NCBI GenBank assembly: GCA_964570525.1
Contig: CAZMYO010000013.1
Coordinates: 1 to 31,203, forward strand
From: CAZMYO01 sp964570525
GTDB taxonomy: Bacteria; Patescibacteriota; Patescibacteriia; Magasanikbacterales; GWA2-37-8
DNA: 31,203 nt
Reading direction: 5' to 3'
Shown one piece after another: positions 28,242-31,203 of this stretch (its first letter is position 1; each line of letters begins with the position of its first letter). The notes below the pieces were generated by a model that did not search any database, was not told where the DNA came from, and saw nothing but the letters and a program-made list of their open reading frames with translations. Both the position numbers and the translations under genes were made by a program.

Positions 28242-30035
28242 TTAAAGTCCCTGCAACTCCCGAAGTAAAGCTTCGACAAGAGCTCTGTCCCCCGCTCTTT
28301 CCGCCTCGGCAACGCGCTGTTGAATTTCTTTGCCGCGATTTTTTTTCCAATCTTCTTTAATTCTTGAAAAAACGCGCGCCAACTCTTTGCCCGCTTCTTC
28401 GGAAGAGAGTTCGATAATCTCTTTACCCGGTCTTAAAAGAAGCAAATCTAGCGTGTGCTCGGCATCCGCCTCACGGAGCATTTGGCGTACCAGCTCAAGG
28501 TCTAATTTCTGTTGATTATCATAGACCTTTTTAGCGATTTCGTAAAGGCCGCTCCAACTGGTATTCACAAAATACACCGATTCCAAGGCCTGGTAAAGGG
28601 CGCCAAAATTTTCCGGAAACTTAACCGCCAAAGACCAAAATTCTTGAAGGATGTGGTCGTCGCGGCTTTTGGAAAGAGACGCGGGCGGATGTGAAGTTGG
28701 GAGAGTTCTTGAAGTTCCCAAGATTCGCGGCGTGGATGAGCTTATTCGCTTGGCTTCATCGCGGAGAACGGAAAGATCAACCAGGATTTCTTCGCCGAGC
28801 CTTTTGAGCCATTCATCGCGAATAACTCCCGAAGGAATACGGGCAATCTCGGGCACGAGCAAGGCAACGGCCTGTTGCTTTTCGGTGGGATTATTTTTAT
28901 TTACACTACTCAATGTTTTTTCAAAATACCACTCCAAAACTCCCTGGGCGTTCCGGACGGCGTCAAACCAAACACGCGGATCTTTTTTAATACACTCATC
29001 GGCATCTTTAGCGAAGCTTTTAGGCAGTTGGATAACTTTGACGTTCATTCCTTCTTCCAAAGCGACCCCGGCGCCGCGCTTACCGGCTGTCTGCCCGGCC
29101 GGATCGGCGTCAAAAGCCATCGCCACATTATTGCTATAACGTTTAAGAATTTTTACCTGCTCGGAGGTGAGAGCCGTTCCCGAAGCGGCTACCACGTTCT
29201 TCATACCCGCTTCATGGCAGGCGATAACATCCATCTGGCCCTCCACAACAATACTCAAGTCTTTGGCTTTGATTTCGGTTTTGGCTTTATGCAAGCCATA
29301 GAGTACGCGTGATTTATTATAGATAATCGTTTCCGGAGTATTTACGTATTTGCCGCCGGAGCGCTCGGTTTCTACCAGGACGCGCCCGGTAAACCCCACC
29401 ACATTGCCGTGGGCATCGGCGAGCGGAAACATAATTCGACCGCGAAAACGATCGTAAACTCCGTGCCCAGTAGCTTCATTCGCGCCTTCGCGTTTAATGG
29501 TGAGGCCGGCGGCAATGAGATCGTTGATGCCATGGCCTTTTTTGAGTAAATATTTGGTTAATAAATCCCACTGGTCGGGAATATAGCCAATTTGCCACTC
29601 CACAATGGCTGACGCGGTAAGCTCGCGCCCCTCCAGGTATTTTCTCGCGGCTTCACCCGCCGGCATTTCCAAAAGAAAACGGTGGAAAAAATTTGCCGCG
29701 GCGGCGTTGATTTCCAGCAAGCGATTGCGCTGGCTTTGATTCACCTCGCTCGCGTATGTTTCTATTTTTATTCCGGCGCGAGCGGCTAAAAGTTTTAGAG
29801 CTTCGGGAAAATCCAAGCCTTCCATCTCTTGAATAAAAGAAAAAATGTCGCCGCCCTTGTTACAGCCAAAACAATGCCAGAACTGTTTATCCTGGTGTAC
29901 CATGAAAGACGGGCTCTTTTCATGGTGAAAAGGGCAGTTGGCCTTCCAGTTCACGCCCGCTTTCTTGAGGGTAACATATTCGCCGATAAGCTGGACGATA
30001 TCGATGCGATCTTTGATGGCTTGGGTGTCGGTCAT
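28242..30035 (-). CDS. dnaG: DNA primase DnaG
   Basis: The 597-residue protein has the N-terminal zinc ribbon (Cys34, His37, Cys55, Cys58 in CPFH...HCFGC), the catalytic core with a TOPRIM domain (VVEGQMDVIACHEAGMKNVVAASGTALT, then AFDADPAGQTAGKRG), and a C-terminal helical domain that would bind the replicative helicase. It makes RNA primers at the replication fork. A Ser/Thr/Pro-rich linker (SSSTPRILGTSRTLPTSHPP) separates core and C-terminal domain. It heads the minus-strand cluster; rpoD starts 39 bases after its stop, the old primase-sigma macromolecular-synthesis pairing. Confidence 0.97.
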   Translation of the reverse strand: MTDTQAIKDRIDIVQLIGEYVTLKKAGVNWKANCPFHHEKSPSFMVHQDKQFWHCFGCNKGGDIFSFIQEMEGLDFPEALKLLAARAGIKIETYASEVNQSQRNRLLEINAAAANFFHRFLLEMPAGEAARKYLEGRELTASAIVEWQIGYIPDQWDLLTKYLLKKGHGINDLIAAGLTIKREGANEATGHGVYDRFRGRIMFPLADAHGNVVGFTGRVLVETERSGGKYVNTPETIIYNKSRVLYGLHKAKTEIKAKDLSIVVEGQMDVIACHEAGMKNVVAASGTALTSEQVKILKRYSNNVAMAFDADPAGQTAGKRGAGVALEEGMNVKVIQLPKSFAKDADECIKKDPRVWFDAVRNAQGVLEWYFEKTLSSVNKNNPTEKQQAVALLVPEIARIPSGVIRDEWLKRLGEEILVDLSVLRDEAKRISSSTPRILGTSRTLPTSHPPASLSKSRDDHILQEFWSLAVKFPENFGALYQALESVYFVNTSWSGLYEIAKKVYDNQQKLDLELVRQMLREADAEHTLDLLLLRPGKEIIELSSEEAGKELARVFSRIKEDWKKNRGKEIQQRVAEAERAGDRALVEALLRELQGL

Positions 30036-30080
30036 ACATGCCTACTTTATCATGGCTTAGTGAAGAGAAGCAATAGAAAA

Positions 30081-30104
30081 CAGGCTGTCTGTAACAGGCT
30101 GTCT
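30081..30104 (+). repeat. 10-bp direct repeat overlapping a -35 box
   Basis: CAGGCTGTCT occurs at 30081-30090 and 30095-30104, 14 bp apart, the second copy running into the TTGACA of the downstream promoter. It could be a regulator binding site and lies in the divergent region with dnaG. Confidence 0.5.
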
Positions 30105-30131
30105 TGACAAAACAACTTAAAAAAGTATAAA
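30104..30131 (+). promoter_or_regulatory. sigma70-type promoter of the small 30154 gene
   Basis: TTGACA (30104-30109), a 16-base spacer and TATAAA (30126-30131) lie just before AAAGGAGGT and the ATG, giving a very short leader. Confidence 0.8.
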
Positions 30132-30153
30132 ATCAATCTAAAGGAGGTGCGCG

Positions 30154-30378
30154 ATGGAAAAAAAGGACGATGACAAAGCTCTTTTTGAACGGCTTAAGAA
30201 CCTCTATGAGACTTGGCCGAGTGATGGATGGGTTGGAGCGGCAGCTGTCATTGCTGTTCACGCAGAAAAAGCCTATGCCGTAGAACAAGAATTCAAGTTG
30301 CAGCATGAAAGCCTGGGTAAGCACGGTCTGGAACATCCTTACTACAAAGGCCAATGCGTTTGCCGCGAAAATCTTTAG
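30154..30378 (+). CDS. 74-residue accessory protein, unrecognised
   Basis: The protein is acidic at the N-terminus (MEKKDDDKALFERL), then mostly helical with WPSDGWVGAAAVIAVHAEKAY, and ends with two Cys (QCVCRENL). No family is recognised. It has the strongest translation signal of the window (AAAGGAGGT five bases before ATG), a near-consensus promoter with a direct repeat at its -35, and an elaborate terminator. This complete, self-contained design makes coding nearly certain despite the short length. Confidence 0.75.
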   Translation: MEKKDDDKALFERLKNLYETWPSDGWVGAAAVIAVHAEKAYAVEQEFKLQHESLGKHGLEHPYYKGQCVCRENL

Positions 30379-30396
30379 AGGTAAAATACGGATAAA

Positions 30397-30460
30397 AAGC
30401 TGGTGTGGATTTCAACAGTCATAAAAATATGACTCGAGAATCCCCCCAGCTTCTTTTTTT
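30397..30460 (+). terminator. nested-hairpin terminator of the small 30154 gene
   Basis: Three helices are stacked: AAGCTGG/CCAGCTT (30397-30403 with 30446-30452), GGATT/AATCC (30407-30411 with 30439-30443) and AGTCATA/TATGACT (30417-30423 with 30428-30434), followed by CTTTTTTT. The T run overlaps the stop of the convergent remnant at 30459. Confidence 0.85.
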
Positions 30461-30695
30461 ACGCATGCTCCCACTCCTGCGCGTCTTTTAAGTAATTATC
30501 TTTTATTTTGCCAAAATATTCTTTAGCCGCCTCGTATTCATTCGGAATGACACCGTCCAAAATCGCTTCTTCAATGGCGGTTTTAATCTTACCGACGGTC
30601 GGCCCGGGCTTGAGCCCGCATTCTTTCATAATCTCTTCACCGCGAACCGGCGATTGGAACGCCAGCATTTTACCAGTTTCAAACGATTTGCCCAT
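30459..30695 (-). pseudogene. C-terminal remnant of a CCA-adding enzyme / poly(A) polymerase
   Basis: The 78-residue frame reads PVRGEEIMKECGLKPGPTVGKIKTAIEEAILDGVIPNEYEAAKEYF, the C-terminal helical motif (G..IM...GLKPGP.VG.I...IEEAILDG.I.N) of bacterial tRNA nucleotidyltransferases. The catalytic head and neck domains are missing; similarity fades at about 30680, exactly where the opposite-strand Avd-like gene begins. It is probably a truncated gene end. Since no tRNA here encodes CCA, an intact copy must exist elsewhere in the genome. Confidence 0.65.
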
Positions 30696-30984
30696 AGTGA
30701 TTAAATTAAGTGGAAGTTACAAACTGTGGCATGACTTGTTGACCGGCTTTCCGCGCCTTACACGTTACATGCTGGGGATAAAAATAGATAATTTGTTTTC
30801 TGATTGCTTGGAACTTTCGCTCTTAGCAGGGTACACTCCACGAACAGATAAATATAGCGCGATACAAAAATTGAGTATCAAGCTTGATGTGCTCAAATTC
30901 TTCCTAAAGATATTATGGGAGCTAAAAGGGATAGACAACCAGAAGTACAGCACGCTTTCAGCTCCTTTAGCAGAGGCACGCTAG
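30688..30984 (+). CDS. Avd-like four-helix-bundle protein (start uncertain, C-terminus possibly damaged)
   Basis: The frame reads LPIVIKLSGSYKLWHDLLTGFPRLTRYMLGIKIDNLFSDCLEL, then IQKLSIKLDVLKFFLKILWELKGIDNQKYSTLSAPLAEAR and TAG. The YKLWHDLL, FPRL.RYMLG.KID and KLD.LKFFL motifs match the four-helix-bundle family that includes the diversity-generating-retroelement accessory protein Avd and 23S-rRNA-IVS-type proteins. The expected C-terminal IGRMLGGW is absent; a shifted frame after 30974 reads GRHASWQLITK, so a frameshift is possible. The TTG at 30688 or GTG at 30697 are start candidates. No reverse transcriptase is in the window. Confidence 0.6.
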   Translation: MPIVIKLSGSYKLWHDLLTGFPRLTRYMLGIKIDNLFSDCLELSLLAGYTPRTDKYSAIQKLSIKLDVLKFFLKILWELKGIDNQKYSTLSAPLAEAR

Positions 30985-31052
30985 CTGGCAACTTATTACC
31001 AAACTATTCTGACCGATTGGTGTATCCAGAGTTCAACCGCCCGAAGCTTTAT

Positions 31053-31068
31053 CCCGACGAACGTCGGG
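31053..31068. repeat. CCCGACG/CGTCGGG palindrome
   Basis: CCCGACG-AA-CGTCGGG shares its core with the terminators at 147-169 and 5427-5451 and the palindrome near 23505. The stretch 30985-31126 holds otherwise nothing I can identify. Confidence 0.7.
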
Positions 31069-31111
31069 GCGTAGCCGCGGACTGTTTCGTTTACTATCCG
31101 GATACAATATA

Positions 31112-31154
31112 CCACAAAAATGAAGCGCCCGCCCCGATGTTCATCGGGGCGGGC
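31112..31154 (-). terminator. 13-bp hairpin terminator at the right edge
   Basis: Arms 31127-31139 and 31142-31154 pair perfectly around TT. On the minus strand the hairpin is followed by GCTTCATTTTTG, a fair T tract, suggesting it ends a minus-strand gene entering from the right. Confidence 0.65.
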
Positions 31155-31203
31155 TTGTTGCGATGCGAACCGACCGCGTGCCGCCTAAAGCTTCAGCGGT
31201 GGC
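31141..31203 (-). CDS. possible C-terminal end of a gene entering from the right
   Basis: On the minus strand an open frame from the window edge reads ATAEALGGTRSVRIATSPPR and stops at TGA (31143-31141), inside the loop-side of the hairpin terminator. The stop-in-terminator layout repeats that of the HD-like gene at 12173. Only 20 residues are visible and no family can be named. Confidence 0.3.
   Translation of the reverse strand, partial: ATAEALGGTRSVRIATSPPR

Noticed and set aside
30397..30460. Stand-alone structured RNA or riboswitch
   Set aside because: The nested helices end in a T run directly after a gene stop, which is most simply a terminator.
30915..31203. Plus-strand open frame from ATG at 30915 to the window edge, overlapping the Avd-like gene in another phase
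   Set aside because: It has no stop for 96 codons, but it crosses two palindromic elements and a likely minus-strand terminator, has no Shine-Dalgarno and shows no recognised motif. It could still be a frameshifted extension of the Avd-like gene; only the sequence to the right can settle it.

Overview
The window looks like a chromosome segment of a Candidate Phyla Radiation (Patescibacteria, probably Parcubacteria-like) bacterium. This rests on gene content only: a divergent MurG with GGTLGPVMP in place of the usual GGTGGH loop, a translin-family protein, an Avd-like four-helix-bundle gene, a single-domain GIY-YIG nuclease, many short unrecognised proteins, and five tRNA genes none of which encodes CCA. 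No rRNA, CRISPR array, classical IS element or integrase was seen.

Layout. 1-5260: the 3' end of an unknown gene, a BaiN-like flavoprotein, a small membrane protein, a PAP2 phosphatase, and a convergent pair of redox enzymes (DAO-type and saccharopine-dehydrogenase-type). 5400-9200: GC-richer single-gene units (Cys-rich lipoprotein, HAD hydrolase, lipoprotein, CmpB-like membrane protein) around tRNA-Asn, whose upstream side holds one intact and one broken GIY-YIG nuclease gene and two broken copies of the tRNA 5' half. 9200-12100: a three-gene minus-strand operon (FkbM methyltransferase, GT-B-like glycosyltransferase, amidohydrolase). 12170-16240: HD-like protein, tRNA-Gln, ftsEX, tRNA-Thr and an MDR oxidoreductase. 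16240-24600: ArfB-like factor, secreted repeat protein, PD-(D/E)XK nuclease, MazG-like enzyme with a 45-residue partner, tRNA-Gly, PpiC foldase, FtsB-like protein, bacterial-PH protein, MurE-like ligase, translin, tRNA-Lys amid repeats, and a two-gene accessory operon. 24590-30040: minus-strand housekeeping cluster dnaG - rpoD - protein-kinase-like gene - murG. 30040-31203: a small accessory gene, a CCA-adding-enzyme remnant cut off where an Avd-like gene begins, and a probable C-terminal scrap of a further gene.

Three themes stand out. (1) Two gene classes: housekeeping operons have almost no Shine-Dalgarno sequence, whereas about nine accessory genes have AGGAG-type sites, most with canonical sigma70 promoters and hairpin terminators. 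(2) tRNA loci collect partial copies of their own ends: tRNA-Asn 5' halves joined to GIY-YIG genes whose last codons and stop lie in the tRNA acceptor stem, tRNA-Gln and tRNA-Lys 3' ends behind small hairpins, and the tRNA-Lys promoter plus 5' end duplicated. (3) Short GC-rich palindromes (TCCGCC-n-GGCGGA and CCCGAC-n-GTCGGG types) are scattered as terminators, in tRNA copies and inside genes, including an apparent in-frame insertion in the FkbM methyltransferase.

The housekeeping genes link cell division (ftsEX, FtsB-like), peptidoglycan synthesis (MurE-like, MurG) and replication/transcription initiation (DnaG, RpoD). A cryptic but apparently complete eukaryotic-like kinase domain lies between rpoD and murG and is translationally coupled to murG.
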